The notes under the pieces: generated by a model | Seen by the model: only the letters and a program-made list of their open reading frames with translations | Told to the model about the DNA's origin: nothing | Databases searched by the model: none | Made by a program: the position numbers and the translations under genes | Source of the DNA: Diatrype stigma | Lineage: Eukaryota > Ascomycota > Sordariomycetes > Xylariales > Diatrypaceae | Direction of reading: 5' to 3' | Assembly (NCBI GenBank): GCA_022225965.2 | Contig: JAKJXP020000018.1 | Span: 310,001-374,000, forward strand | Length of the DNA stretch: 64,000 nt | Part shown: one piece after another, positions 35,960-48,568 of the stretch | How the letters are laid out: the number at the start of each line of letters is the position of its first letter | Position numbering within the stretch: position 1 is the stretch's first letter

Positions 35960-37030
35960 CTAGCTGGCCGCCCCCGCCTCCGCCTTCGCCTTCGTCCTCA
36001 GCGAATTGTAATGCTCCCCGAGCCCGTACCCGTGGCGATAATACGCGAGCCATATCGTCTGCCTATCGCCACCGCCACTGCCACCTGGAGAAGGACCGGA
36101 AGAAGGCGCGATGGTCTCGGTCCGCCGCCCATCGCCCTGCACGACGCGGATCTCGACGCCGTAGGCGCTCGCGAGCGCGACCAGCTCCAGCTGGCCGCCC
36201 CACTCGGCCGTGTCGCGGATGCGGGCCGCGTGGCGCCCCAGCGACTCCTCCTCTTCCTCGCCCGCCAGGAAGGGCGCGAAGTCGTCCGCGTGCGCCTCCA
36301 TGTAGTCGGCGGCGGCGCGGCGGACGATCTTGTACGGTGGCGGCGGTGGTTTCTGTGCCTCACCGGAGGAAGAAGGAAGAAGGAGCCCGACCCCGCGCTC
36401 GGCCAGCTGGTCCGCCACCGCCGCGAACAGACAGTGCCCGTCGGGCCGGATCTCGCGCTCGACCAGGCCGTGCTCCGCGAACGTCTCGGCCAGCCGCGTC
36501 TTCTCGATGCCCCGGTGGTCCGTCATGCCGGCCGCTTCGGCCTCGGCTGCTTCGGCGGCCGCCTCTACTTCGGCGGCGCGCCGGGCGAGGCGCTCTTTCT
36601 GGCGGTTGCGCTTCTTTCCTGCCGCCCCTCCTCCTCCTTGTTCTTGTTGTGATGATGATATTATCGGTGGTGGTGGTGGCGGTGGTTGCGATTGTGGTTG
36701 TGATTCTGTAGTGAGGCTCGTATCTCGTAACCGCGTCGACAGTTGCGCATCCGCATCCGCATCCGCATCCGCGTCCGCATCGTCGTCTCGGTCCTCCTCC
36801 CCCCCTTGCCGCACACCGTTGCTCTGCCCTTGATCCTCACTGCCTCCGTTCAGAGCAGCAGCGAGCTCTTGCTCCTGGCGCTCCCGCAGCTGGCGCTCGA
36901 GCTCGGCGCACTCGTCGTTGACGCCCTTGCGCGTCTTCTTGGTCGCGTTCTTCTTCTTGTTGGTGACGCGCGACTGCAGGTCGCGCTGCTCCTTGCGGTG
37001 GCGGGCCTGTATCGCCTCGGGGGTCTCCAT
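35960..37030 (-). CDS. OTU-domain cysteine protease (deubiquitinase), OTUD6/Otu2-like
   Basis: A single exon encodes 356 residues. Residues 1-60 are a charged coiled coil (QARHRKEQRDLQSRV, KKTRKGVNDECAELERQLRE) typical of OTUD6. They are followed by a low-complexity stretch with six Asp-Ala pairs and a Pro run. The OTU domain spans about 175-345. RPDGHCLFAAV places the catalytic Cys at 200 and Asp at 197, and GEHYNSL places the catalytic His at 340. SAYGVEIRVVQ and TIWLAYYRHGYGLGEHY are other family landmarks. OTUD6 proteins remove ubiquitin and in yeast (Otu2) and animals act at ribosomes; that role here is inferred. The DA repeat comes from a GCATCC hexamer array (about 36745-36780). Upstream lies an 11-bp tandem array at 37343-37443. 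Confidence 0.92.
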   Translation of the reverse strand: METPEAIQARHRKEQRDLQSRVTNKKKNATKKTRKGVNDECAELERQLRERQEQELAAALNGGSEDQGQSNGVRQGGEEDRDDDADADADADADAQLSTRLRDTSLTTESQPQSQPPPPPPPIISSSQQEQGGGGAAGKKRNRQKERLARRAAEVEAAAEAAEAEAAGMTDHRGIEKTRLAETFAEHGLVEREIRPDGHCLFAAVADQLAERGVGLLLPSSSGEAQKPPPPPYKIVRRAAADYMEAHADDFAPFLAGEEEEESLGRHAARIRDTAEWGGQLELVALASAYGVEIRVVQGDGRRTETIAPSSGPSPGGSGGGDRQTIWLAYYRHGYGLGEHYNSLRTKAKAEAGAAS

Positions 37031-38035
37031 GGCTACAAAATATTAAGGCCCAGGCGGGAAAACTTCCAAGGCACCAAGTCAAATCCTGTCGAGCAATGCC
37101 CCTGAGGTATCCGTTGTAGCTATGCAAGTGTTTTTTAGTGATGTGATGGTGGGGTGGATTTGGAGTCCGAAAGTGTCCCGAATCTCGAAGTGTTTGAAGG
37201 TGGACGGCGGGGTAACTTCAACTTAGGCTGGTTGTTTGTAGGTATGTAGGTATGTAGTCATTTAGCCATCCTTCCATTTTCTTACTCAGTACCTACCCAG
37301 GTAGGTATAACTATATACACGTATGTACGACCTACTAGTTATGCAGTCCTTAGGCAGTCCTTAGGCAGTCCTTAGGCAGTCCTTAGGCAGTCCTTAGGCA
37401 GTCCTTAGGCAGTCCGTAGGCAGTCCTTAGGCAGTCCCTAGGCAATAAGTCTGCTAAGTCTACCTACCTAGTAGGCACCTGGTATGTATGATGGCATCAC
37501 CACTGAACACCTCTTAGCTACAAACACTACAGGTAGCACCACCCTAAAGACTACAAGGATAACTGAGTTGTTCTTTTGTTTGTAGATAGTTTGGATTGTT
37601 TCATAAGCGACACATTAGAAGTATAGAGGAAATATATCGAATCGAGGCCAACGCCACAGGCGAGGGCATCTTGGCATCTTGGCATATTGGCATCTTCGCA
37701 TATTGGCATCTCCTTCCCTACTCGCTCCGAGGAGCTCTCCAACAAAGTCGTCCGTTCATGAGAATAAATTAATAGACGCAATTTCTTTTTTCGTTTCCAG
37801 ACCGACCGCTCGCTTGCCTTTCCCATCCCCCCTCGGCCGTCATGTTCAAAGGAAAAGCGAGCCTGCCTCGCCTGGCCTGACCCTACCACCGCCGAGATCT
37901 ATCTATCCTGTACAGAGAAACACACATGTATATGCGACGCCAGCTCCCCAAAGACGGGGGAATTGGTGTACATGGCAACGGGTATATAATGACGCAGCAG
38001 TAAGCAGCAGTGGCAACCGAACACGGCTGCACCCT
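37031..38035. other. Intergenic with 11-bp tandem array
   Basis: Upstream region of the OTU gene and 3' flank of the chitin synthase gene. It holds TAGGTA motifs (about 37235-37320), the array at 37343-37443, and a GGCATCTT/GGCATATT repeat (about 37670-37710). Confidence 0.5.
37343..37443 (+). repeat. 11-bp tandem array, about nine copies (GCAGTCCTTAG)
   Basis: Head-to-tail 11-mers GCAGTCCTTAG. One copy has G and the last has C at the eighth base. It begins 313 bases upstream of the start codon of the OTU gene on the minus strand, so it lies in that promoter region. The period is close to one DNA helical turn. Confidence 0.92.
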
Positions 38036-40918
38036 TTACCGTCGGGAGAAGCAGCACATGATTCCGGTCCGGCCGAGGAACCACAAGCAGCCGATGAAGC
38101 GGACCACCGACAAGATAGCCGTGGCGATCAGCAAGAACTTGAAGAATCCGGCCTGGCGATCAGAAGCAGTAGCCTGTGAGGTACGTTAGTATTGGTTCCT
38201 TGACAATATTCACTCGAGCGCCGTCTTCAACTTACTCCGATACCGAACGTCGACACGTCATCGCTAGTAACTCCGACGATCAGGGCGCAGTTGGAGAACA
38301 ACCACATAACGACCAGGGAGGTTCTGAAAGACTTGTACGAATCCTCGAGATCGACCTTCTCCACCTCCTCTTCTGGCTTGAAGGGCGATAGGGCCCGCTT
38401 GACTGTCTGCTCGAACTGGCTGTCGATATCCTCCTGCGGCTTCTCGACTTCTTCGATCACGGCTTCGTCCTTCTCTGTCTTGAGCACTTGAGCCGAAGGC
38501 AGGCTCTCGGTCTTGTCCGAACCCTTGGTACCCCACGAGACATCGTGCCAGTTGTTGAAGGCATACACCATCAAAACATTGATGTACGTAGACATGAGAA
38601 TCATGTACTGCGGGAACGAGTGGAACATGTGCCATGGGTCAAGGTACATGAACGAGGCAAGGTAGTAGAGACCGAACGTAGCAAACAGGGCGAGCAAGAT
38701 AATGGCCACTTCGGATTGCCCCGTAAACATCTGCTTGAGCGCATCGCCAAAGTTGCCCTCAATCGCATTCGCCGGATTCGTGAAGGCATTGACGACGAGG
38801 TATCCTGAAATAACAAGGACGTATAGCTGCACAAATCCGTAGTAGAAGAAAGACGCCATGTACTGCCATCTGGAACCTTTAGGCCGATTACCCAGAGCGA
38901 GGATGAAACCGAGGATGACAAAGGCCAGATACAGATATTGGAGAATGATGTTGACGATTGGAGTGGCCGTGTCGCCGAAGGGCCATCCGTGTTTGCCCGT
39001 AGCGGCGTCCGGAGTGCCAACAAGCTTCATGAGAACCGTCGTCGTCAGATAATACGAGCCCAAACTGAACCAGGTGAAGACCAAGTTGGCAAAGTTGTAG
39101 ATCAGTTGTACGTGGAAGAAGAACATGCGGATGATGTTGTGGCCGCTCTTATACATCCGGCCGAAGTGCATGAGCGAATAGAGCGAGGCAGCGAAGGAAC
39201 CGTTCAGCCATCTTCGTCGCTGGCTGATGAATTCTGGCGCACCTTCGGGAACATCCGTCTCACCCTTGGCCGCCTTGATGTAGGACAGATGCCACTTAGA
39301 ACCAGCCTTAGCGACCAGTTCGAAACAGAGGATACGATCCTCGGCCAAGAACATGTTCTTCTTGAAAATGTTCATGCCTTCGATACCCTTCTTGCCAAGA
39401 ATCTTGGAGAGGGTATGGTCACCGTGGAAGTACTGCTCGAGGGGACGACCCATGATGGCTCGGAACCGGTAGGCGGAGAAGGCACCGGGCAACACGGAAA
39501 CGTAACCGAACGAACTTTCCAGGGGCTTATCCAAAATGTTGGAGATCTTGTACTCAAAATTCTGCACAGCTACAAGGGGGTTAAGAAGCTTCTTGCCGTT
39601 CTTACCCAACATGGCGTGAATCTCACCGCAAGCACCGCCGAGATCCTTGTCGTTGTAGAAGCCTTCCCACAACGCAAGCAGCGATTTCGAGCTGGGCTTA
39701 GTACCGGCATCGAGAAGAATGCACACCTCGGGGTTCAAAATGCGGCCAAAAGCATTGAACAACCAACGATGGGAGTTGATCTTCTTGCTGTTCTGCTGCT
39801 TCAGACAGAAGATCATCTGCACGGGAGGTAGCGTCTGAGGTCCGTCGTCAGTAGGCCTGATAAGCTGCTGACTAGGCGTCACCGACAGCTGCGTAGTATA
39901 CTCGAAGATATGAGCCACGGTCTCCTTGCCGTTGACATCCTTCTTGATGACACCGTCCTGGTAAACACCAACGGTGGCCAGCACATCCAGAACCTCCTTG
40001 TCTGCGTTGTTGATACCGTCAAAAACGAAGCAGACCACAATCTTCTGCCAGGCGGGACCGCCCTTGTTCCAGAAGGTAGACTTCTTCAGATTTACGATAT
40101 CACGAATGTTCTGCATGACACCGTGCAAGGTTCGAGCCAAAAGCTGCTTGTCCTCGTTGTAGTAGGTGATAGCAATCAGCAGCTCCGTGTGTCTGTTATA
40201 CATCCGTGGCCGCAAATCGTAGCCGTTCTTCAGGGTGAAATCGTTGGGGTCACAGGTGGCGGCCGTGTATCGCATGCTGGTAAACTCGCCGCTGCCTCCT
40301 TCAACATCTCGGTACTGAGGCTGAATGGCGTTCTTGATGGCACTAGGAACCGGGTAGTCGATGCTCAGGACAGAGCCCTGGACAAGCTTGACCTTCCGGG
40401 TGCCGTAACGCTTCAGACCTCCTCCTCTTTGGGTTTGCTGGCGACGAAGCCAGCTCTCTTCAGCATCGACAGTGGATGCGGGCCTGCCATATCCAAAGCC
40501 GGTATCCTCGAGCCCACCAGGACCGAACCCTCCTTGTGCAGGATACTCGGTACCATATTCGGAGGGTGCTTGGGTTTGCTGGGGGTTGGTCGTGGCATAC
40601 GACTCGGTAAGACTGTAAGCCGAGACCGGGCGCGCAGGCGGTGTCTGGGCTCCTAAACGGTCATTCTCGTAGCCAGGAGGGCCTTGGCCCAGCAGGCCTT
40701 GACGTTGGGCCTCCTCGTCGTATTGATCGTGGGGATACTGAATTGTAGCCAAGGTTCACATTAGTGGGCGCGGTCCTCTTAAGGTTGAAGGCTTGTTGCA
40801 GGCTTGTTGCAGGCTTAGATGGCACATTAAAGTTTGAACTTACCGTTACGCTAGGAGGCATATCTTGAAGACGATGGCCATCGTATTCATTGTTATGACC
40901 ATCACCATTGTACGCCAT
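38036..40918 (-). CDS. Chitin synthase, class III
   Basis: Three exons on the minus strand, 40918-40844, 40737-38236 and 38173-38036, encode 904 residues, near the 910-920 usual for ChsB/Chs-1-type enzymes. Introns are 106 and 62 bases with GTAAGT donors. The enzyme is a processive plasma-membrane glycosyltransferase that makes chitin from UDP-GlcNAc. The N-terminus is disordered ([16 protein letters not shown]). The catalytic domain spans about residues 200-600. It has [33 protein letters not shown] (491-496) and QRRRW (531-535), the conserved catalytic and product-binding motifs. [23 protein letters not shown] is the form I associate with class III, whereas classes I/II differ. Several membrane spans follow, and exon 3 supplies the last one ([21 protein letters not shown]). 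Class III enzymes serve hyphal tip growth. Confidence 0.95.
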
Positions 40919-43900
40919 CTTCAGGTACGGTCGTCCAGGACGAGGCGATAGCGATACTAATGTTTACGGTTTGATGGCCGGCCTATGGTTGCAATATTGT
41001 CGTGCAGGCGGGCAAAAGGTTCTTTTGCGGTGTGAAAGCGAACCTAGAGGCAACTAGGATCTGCTGGCTACTTCCCCACAAGAAACAAAGAAGTCGAAGT
41101 CGTGATGCTGGGGAAAGGAGCCCAGCCTGTTTGCGGTGAAACAAACAGGACTGAAAGGGACACGAATGGATCAGTAGGTGATGAATCACTGGTTTCTCAG
41201 AGGCATCAAGGATGGCGAGGGCGAGGGCGATGGCGATGACGATGACGATGGTGATGACAGTTCAGGTTTCGGGGGAAAGAAGGGAGGGTGTGGAAGTCGA
41301 AGCTCTCGGCTGGAAAGCTGAACAAACAGGTAACCTTGGAAGGTAGGCAAGTGTATAAAACAAAGTGAATGCCGTATGGAGGTGAATGGAGGTGCTAAAA
41401 GGAAACTTAGCAGCTGGGGGTCCTACCGTTGTCCAGGTCAGGCAAAAGATCGCTGCTGTTCGTATTACTTTTTTTCCCGGGGTGTCGGGCTAGGAAATAT
41501 CGGGTAGTATTAAGGGTCCTTATACTTAGGTACTCCAAGTTGCCCAATGTGCCGGTGTGGAAATGGGGGGTGGGGGACGAGACGATTAGAAAAGATGCAA
41601 CACTGCAACACTGCAACACGGTTCGTAAAGACTTGCACAGAGTCAAGTTGATTTTTGTTTTTCGATGCAGTTGATGATGAAACCTCCAGGTAGTTCTCGT
41701 GCCTTGGGAAGATCGGGAAACCAGTTAGTTCAAGGGGGGTAGGGGGTAAGAGGGCAGAGGCTTAATATCCCCGTACATGAATGTTGCAATCGAGAAGAAA
41801 AAAAATAAAGAGGGTACCTAGGTACTTGTACCTACTGGGCAAGTTGGACAAGCAGAACAAGTACTAAGGTGTGGCTGAGCACGAAACGGCCTGTATCATC
41901 GAGTGAGGAAGTTACGTATAAGCCCCCAACAGAGTACCACGTTACCATTGTCAGTATCTACAGGTCGGTACATGCATTTATAGTATTTACCTAAACTTAT
42001 ATTAGTCTAGATGGTATCGTGTTCTACACATACATGTGTTGGGTGGTGTCTTCGTGCTTGGGTGTTGCCTCCTATTCAGCTGCCATCCATGTAGCTTCGT
42101 AGTCGTGAATAGGCACGGTACTTAGCAATTACTACCGTATACGGAGTGGGCGCTGCAACCTGCAAGCCGTGGACCCGCTCGCAGGTTTTCTAACGCTTCT
42201 CAGCAAATGTCTGGATGCCTCCCAAGCCTCCTATCCAATCCCATGTGGCACAACATACTTGCCTTCATGCCCTGCCTTCCTATCATTCGTCTACTATGTA
42301 CGGCTAAGTTGCACAGAAAACAAGCAGGAAAATTCGTGTGTGCAAGAGCAGCCACATATTACGCACCGTTTATGTCAGGTAACCGGCCGACAGCTCGTAA
42401 ATACATGGCCTCGAGTGCTGAGGTAGCTAAAATTCTGAGCCCGCACAACTCTTCCGCGCGTCTGATTACATACTTACCTAGCAGTACGTAAGTTCTTGAT
42501 TAGCAAGGAAAGAGGAGTATCAGGAGAGAGGATAGGGACGGATTGAAGACAATGAGCTGGGCAAAAAATAGCCCGTGAACCAACTAATTGTTGCAAAGCC
42601 ACACTGATGGCCACAGCCGCAACAGGCACGCACGACTTATCAGCGCTACAATGTCGCTAGAGTTGGTCTCAATGCTGGACGCATCCTGTCATCCGATTAG
42701 GGGGCTAGGCACCAGCTTTACACTGTGCTAGCACGCATAATCCGATAGTGCATCGCTTTATTCGAAACACGGTATGTTGGGACGAAAGGGTTCCCCTATA
42801 AACTGATATATCAAAGTCATTTGCTTAGCGGCAGTGCCACGCCATCAGAAAGTAAAAATTTGTTGCAGAAAGTCAATGAAATAGGTTTCAGTCAATGGGT
42901 TGAAGACAAGATCAAAGTCAGTACATACATGGTTCATATATAGCCCTGGAGGTATGTAGCTATAGTTAAGCAGGCATTGAGGCATCGTCTTGATACAGTA
43001 TCAATGCACGGTAAGGCCAACGCCATCTCAGCATCTACGAAGTTAGTCCTCAGCGTTTCGGACACTAGAGCCGGAGGTTGTGGGTCCACGCCTCAGCTTT
43101 TGATTGGGCCAATTCTTATTAACTCTAAAAGGGCTTAGCTTGAAACTGGGCTTGGCAGGCTGTTTCCTGCTGTCTCGCACGCCAGCATGTTAACGCGACT
43201 GGAGATTATCTCAGAATCAGACCTTTTCCGGGGCCTTGGAGCCTGAATGGAAGGCATATTGCTCTTCGGAACAAAATACCTAAGCCGTACTTGAGCCTTG
43301 GCATAATATACCTTTGTAGGTTGAAGAATTATGTGATAAAGACCTCTACCACGAATAATATTTGACCAGTCGAGGTGCGTGCCGCAAGAATTACTTGCGA
43401 ATTGAGATTGGTACGTGGCAGCGCTAGTCGAAAAGGCGCCATCTTCATGGCCTGGACTTATGGATAAAAATAGCACGCACCACTTAGCTCCAAGGGGCAT
43501 TGTGGGGACAGAGTGGATTCGTGTTGTTTTGGTACGCTTGGTACGCATTAAGGCTGACGAGGCGCAGCAGGAAAATGCTCAGGAACATGCTCGGATTTTG
43601 CAAGATATTGACACTCAAGCCCGCATTTAACATGTTGAACCCGGCAATCGAGAAGATTTCAAGATTCCAGGATTTCAAGATCTTGATCGTGACATTCGGA
43701 GGTTCGATTGTTGGCGGGCCTAACGAAGTGAGGCCTTACCTATAATTAGAGGTCCTAGGAGTGATTAGGTCTTATTCTGTGCTGCCATCAACTAGAGTGG
43801 CATTCCTTGGTGGGAGGTTTTGGCAGAAATCAGTTACCAGTACAAAAAGCCAACCTACCGGTCATGGAATCTAGCATCAGCATTGTCGTCCAGTTCTGCT

Positions 43901-46900
43901 GTGCCGCTGCTTGTGCCGCTGTTTGTTGGCAGAAATAGAGACACAAATCGAGGCGTGGCTGAGGGCTGTCAGGAATATCGACCAGACATGCCATGGAAAT
44001 CATAGGCACGGGTATCTCGTGTGACCCCTTCTGGTCAGGCATATGAGCAATCAATACGGTTTTCAGACAAGCGAGAGCAGTCACTTATGTATGTTGCCGT
44101 ATACAGCACCATGAGGATTGCTTTCATGCGCACGGTTGACAGGATACCCGGTAGACCTATTTCCGAACCAGATGTCTGTCTGCGTGGTTGGCTTAAGACC
44201 TGCAGCAGATCGTGGTCTCCTCCCGATCTGCGTGCTTTGGCAAACAACGCCGCCGTCGGTCCATTCCCCCAGGCCCAGGAATCCGGTTGGAGTCGTTGTG
44301 CATCGTTTGCAGCGACACGTCGAGCTGGAGTCAAGTGCTAGCATGCCTCAAAGTCCGAACCATGCCACGCATGTTTTCAACTGCTCTTAGGTCCAAAAGG
44401 CCTTTTGCGGAACCGAAAAATGATCCATGGGCTATCGACGGCATTGCCAGCGACAGCGTCGTCAGACATGGAAAAACGCCCGAATGCGTCCCAAACGAAA
44501 AAATATATTCGAAATCTGCATGTCTCAACGGATTCCGCCGTAGATGGCGCAGTCCTCCGGCACGGTACAGCCATGTTTGCTCTTTCCGATCGGTCTTCAC
44601 ACCCGGGCGGCGAGACCATAGTCCGTACAGATGGCTTGCCTGTCTGCTTGCCTGCCTGCATAGCACGTGAGTATAGCGGCCTCGTTACCACATCCAAAGA
44701 GGACACGAGAACGGCGCGTCAGATGGCACTCTCCCAACTATGCATGCACTTTGGTAGGTGTATACGGCCTCTCAGCTGACCGCGACGAACGGTGGAATCC
44801 AAACAGAACGGGTTCGGATACATCTTTATCATTGCATCGAGCGTCCTGCTTCTCGGAGAATTATTCTCAATACTATGTCGATTAAAAGGCGGGGTCCCCT
44901 GATTGGTCTATCGATCCAAATTAAATGTGCAGGCCAGGGCATAGCCTAATGCATCTGTTTTAACCAGCTCCCAAGTCTGGACATGGCATACATCCATGAT
45001 ATGTATATAGTAGTAAATGAATGAGGGGTACTGAGTTCCCAGGAGGAAGCAAAGCAGCCGGCTTGGTTTCCCTGAACCTCCGAATCTCAAGTGATCACTT
45101 CCAATTAATCATGAACCAGATGGCTGAGATTTTGAGGCCAGGAGCAATCTCATCAATTATTGTAATTACTGTTGTAAATGGGTAACCAATAATGTCTCTT
45201 TGTAAGGTTTATCTCGGCAGGGATATAGAAACCTGACTAGGCAAAGGCATGTTCTATCTATGGCCGCGATCCCGGGCGATCCCACTGGTTAGGGGGTCGT
45301 GTCCTTGTGTGATAGATACTGACTACGATATAGGTAGGAAGGATATGTAGTCACAAGCACCACCGACGATGGAACTTCGTATCTCTCCATCTCCAGAATC
45401 TTGAGATGCAATCAAGAGTGCCCAAGGCGTTCTAACCACTCTAAAACGCACGAATAGATCTTATGATGGTCTTAGATGAAAAGATCAAATGATGGACGGA
45501 AGACGGTCTAGATGCCAGCTTTTTGATTTGTAACTACCTAGTGGGTGGGCGACCGAGATGAAACTGACCTGGCTAGACCCTGCGCTGTTCCACTACCTGA
45601 CTACCTCCCTGGCCTATCTACAGTACCTTGCACGATAAAGGGCTGAATATTGGTGAGTGGTGCGTAAGTTGCCGTGTACGCAAGTAATACTAGCGATATC
45701 CACGAGAATCCACGATAACCACGCCCTGACGCCCAGGCTTGCGGGCTTGCGGGCTTGCTGGCTAGACTGTTGCCATCGCAATTCCTGCCAATCCGCTGGT
45801 TGGCGTTTCTAGGGGAAGCAAAACCATACTATGGTATTGATTCATTCCATCGCGCCATCGGCCGTCCTTGATTCACGATTCATCTATCGAATCCTCGGTT
45901 TGTGTATGTTACTTGCTTACTTCCCCCTATCGGCCGTAGCCAAGTTTAGTTACCTTTACCTTCCTATTTGCCCTACCTGCCGCTGCCGCCCACGCTGTCG
46001 TTACTAGTCCTGCTATTATACGTACACGTACATACCAAGGTAGGTATGTACATACATTAGCAGATTAGGTATGTATGTACGTAACCAGGCTGCCAGGTAG
46101 CCAGGTAGGTAACCAGGTAACCCGTGGCAGACGACCTCCTCGAAACCCCATAGTTAAGCCTGTAAGCGCGCCTTTTTGCCCATTAGAATGCTGCGCTAGT
46201 GGCCACCCTGGCTGTCCTGTCACACCTGGCTCGCTGGCGCTGGCTCACTGGCGACTGGCTGCTGCCCAGGCTCTGTGCCTGTCCTGTGCCTGTGCCTGCC
46301 AACAACCTTGGAACTAACCAAACTGCCTGCTGCCACTGCTGCCGCTCTCTCCCACTCCCCAATCCCACACCCGCCCACCTGCACACCCGCCCATCTGCAC
46401 CACCCGCGGGCAATCACATCACCAACGGTATCCATTCCATCTACACATACCAAGCCAAGTAGTCAAGCACACGCACATTGCGCTCGCTACTCATCTCGCA
46501 ATCGACAATCGATATCTTTTCGCGCAAGTCAAGCAAGCAAGCAAGCCATCGACTCGAGATCGCCTCTTCTTCCTAATGTCTGTCTCAATCGCCTAGGTGC
46601 GATCAGGCAATTCGCTTTTGTTATCTCTTTGAGCTAGTCTCTCAGTCCGCTCGTTTCTCATCGTTTGTTCGTGTATTGTTGCTAGCAGCCCGGTGTCCAG
46701 TGCTCAGTGCTCAGTGCTCGGTACTATCCTTTGCCTCGGCCAATACGCCTCCTATCTTCGTTCGCAAGTTCATCTATCACGACCATTACGCCATATACGT
46801 CCAAGCTCCAAGCCTCCAGCCTCCAGCCTCAAGCCTCGAACCCTCCCGACCTCGACATTCTCTGTCTGCAGTCCGGTATCGACCGACGATATAGCGCTCA

Positions 46901-47149
46901 CTCGAACCGACGATCATCTGCCAATCGAAACATTGCTTTGCTGTGCTTCCTTGCTTCCGCATCAGCAGCGTAGATCTGTGCCAATTTATTCCTTTCTAAC
47001 CCACTACGCTACTCGGCCGATCTGCACGCACGAGACGACGATTGCACGACCCTGAAACTTTTATACCCATTGCTTCTCCATTGTTCATCACGTCAACCTT
47101 TTGCCTCTTACTACGTCTCTGCCTCTATCACTGATCATCTGAACTCAAG
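40919..47149. other. Long intergenic region; no supported gene
   Basis: About 6.2 kb. Near the chitin synthase start there is a hexamer array GGGCGA/GATGGC/GATGAC (about 41212-41258) and pyrimidine-rich sequence on the minus strand, as expected of its promoter. Elsewhere are a GCGGGCTT 8-mer repeat (about 45735-45765) and a TAGGTA cluster (about 46030-46125). Open frames at 43135-43548 and 44000-44780 occur on both strands and show no recognisable domain. About 46600-47149 is C/T-rich and is probably the promoter and long 5' UTR of the Opy2-like gene. Confidence 0.5.
41212..41258 (+). repeat. Hexamer array upstream of chitin synthase
   Basis: GGCGAG, GGCGAT and GACGAT hexamers succeed one another in steps, about 300 bases upstream of the chitin synthase ATG (minus strand). 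It is probably in the promoter or 5' UTR. Confidence 0.75.
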
Positions 47150-48568
47150 ATGGCAACTCCATTTGGCTTCATCGGCTTCTCAGTCAGTAAGTGTCATACA
47201 ATCCCGCTGTCGCTGCCCACCCTTCTCGACCTGCTAAGTTTTAATGTTATCTAACTTTGGGATATCACAGATGAAGAAGCCGAACCGCTGAGCAGGAGAG
47301 GTGGAACGCTAACGCCCAGATGTATACTATGTGACGACAGCAAGCCGCTGACATGCTCAGACTGTCCTGAGGGTCAAAGATGTCAAGTCAGCATTCCCAT
47401 GGACTGTCAGTCCTGTCCCAAGGCCGTGTGTGTACCGGATGCATCAGCGGGCCAGTCGGAGAGCGAAAGTGGTGGGCCCAGTGCGGGAGCCATCGCCGGT
47501 GGTGTCATTGGTGGTTTAGCCGCCATCGCCCTCGTCACTTATCTGGTTTGGCGATTCTGTATCAAGAATAAGAGGGACTCCTATGCGCCGAGTAACTGGC
47601 AGGAAGATGGGGAACATTCGAAGGAAGGGAAGGAGGATTTCGCCTCGAGACGATCTCAGCGTGCCTCGACACATACCGTCAACTCTATTGCGTCGACAGT
47701 GCTCACACGCGCCTCGAATATTATTCAGATCGCCTACATTCCAGGTGTCACCAACAGGGCCACGCCAACATCACCCACCGTCCTAGTCCCCCCGGTGCCT
47801 CCTATCCCTCTCGCTCATGCGGACAACGGTCATCCGTCGCCCTACGAGGATCAGCATTTCTTTGTGCCTGCCGATCTCCGCGACTCCACCTACTCGGGCT
47901 ACTCGGGCGTTACCGACCGCACCTCGATGGCACGATCTTCATACGCCCCTCGATCTAGCGTCGCTTCCACTATATACGGCAAGAATGTGGTTATATCGCC
48001 AATGCCGGCTCAGAAGGGCACCTTGTTAAAGCCCTCGCTCGTTAGTGTCAAGTCCCGTGCTGGCAGCGATCGAAGCGAAGATAATATCCCCCCTGTACCG
48101 AACGTCGATCTTCAAAAATACGAGGCCCCAGTGCCGTCGCCTGCTTTCAGCATCGGCACTACCTTTTTCAAGAATGCTACTACGTCAACAGCCACATCCG
48201 TGCGGCCACAGATTGTCCGTGTCGGAAACAGCCCAAAACAAGTCGATGTAAAGGGGAAGGCCTCCCCAGCCAACTCGGAACAGGACGAAAATGCAAGTAC
48301 CTTAGTAGAAGTAAATGAGGCTTCGAAAGAGGAAAAGGAAGGAAGCTCCAGCGCCATCACCGTCGTCGAGGACACACCCAACCCCGGCCAGGGGCCTTTC
48401 GCCGACCCGCCCGAACAGCCCAGTGGGCACTTGCGCAACCGCTCGCTCGGGGCCATTACAGAGATATCGGGAAAGCGCGATTCTCAGATGGAAGAAAGGC
48501 AGAATACAGCCACTTTCAACCGAGATCCGAGTCCGTTTAGCGACCAGAACGCCATGAAAGATAACTGA
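47150..48568 (+). CDS. opy2: Opy2-like membrane anchor of the HOG/MAPK pathway
   Basis: Two exons, 47150-47186 and 47271-48568, encode 444 residues. The intron (84 bases) has a GTAAGT donor, a CTAAC branch site and a CACAG acceptor, and it splits Asn13. The short first exon is chosen because it supplies ATG in the context CAAGATGG and a continuous frame. The ectodomain has eight cysteines (30, 33, 41, 44, 50, 58, 61, 66) in C-x2-C, CxxC-PEGQ-xC and CxxCPKxxC arrangement, typical of the Opy2 N-terminal domain. One membrane span follows (about 86-106, Gly/Ala/Val-rich) and ends WRFCIKNKR, so the C-terminus is cytosolic. The long Ser/Thr/Pro tail is of the type that recruits Ste50 in yeast. There, Opy2 anchors Ste50-Ste11 for osmotic and filamentous MAPK signalling. 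No cleavable signal peptide is evident. Confidence 0.85.

Noticed and set aside
36011..36833. Open frames on the plus strand across the OTU gene
   Set aside because: They are opened by GC-rich codon use and hexamer repeats of the minus-strand gene, and have no domain.
38938..39831. 297-residue plus-strand open frame
   Set aside because: Antisense shadow of the chitin synthase catalytic domain.
43030..43110. Possible second tRNA
   Set aside because: It lacks a GGTTCGANNCC-type B box and proper stems.
43135..43548. 137-residue minus-strand frame
   Set aside because: No recognisable family and no supporting context. It is long enough only to be noted.
44000..44780. Several overlapping open frames on both strands
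   Set aside because: No frame shows a recognisable domain, splice-consistent continuation or good start context.
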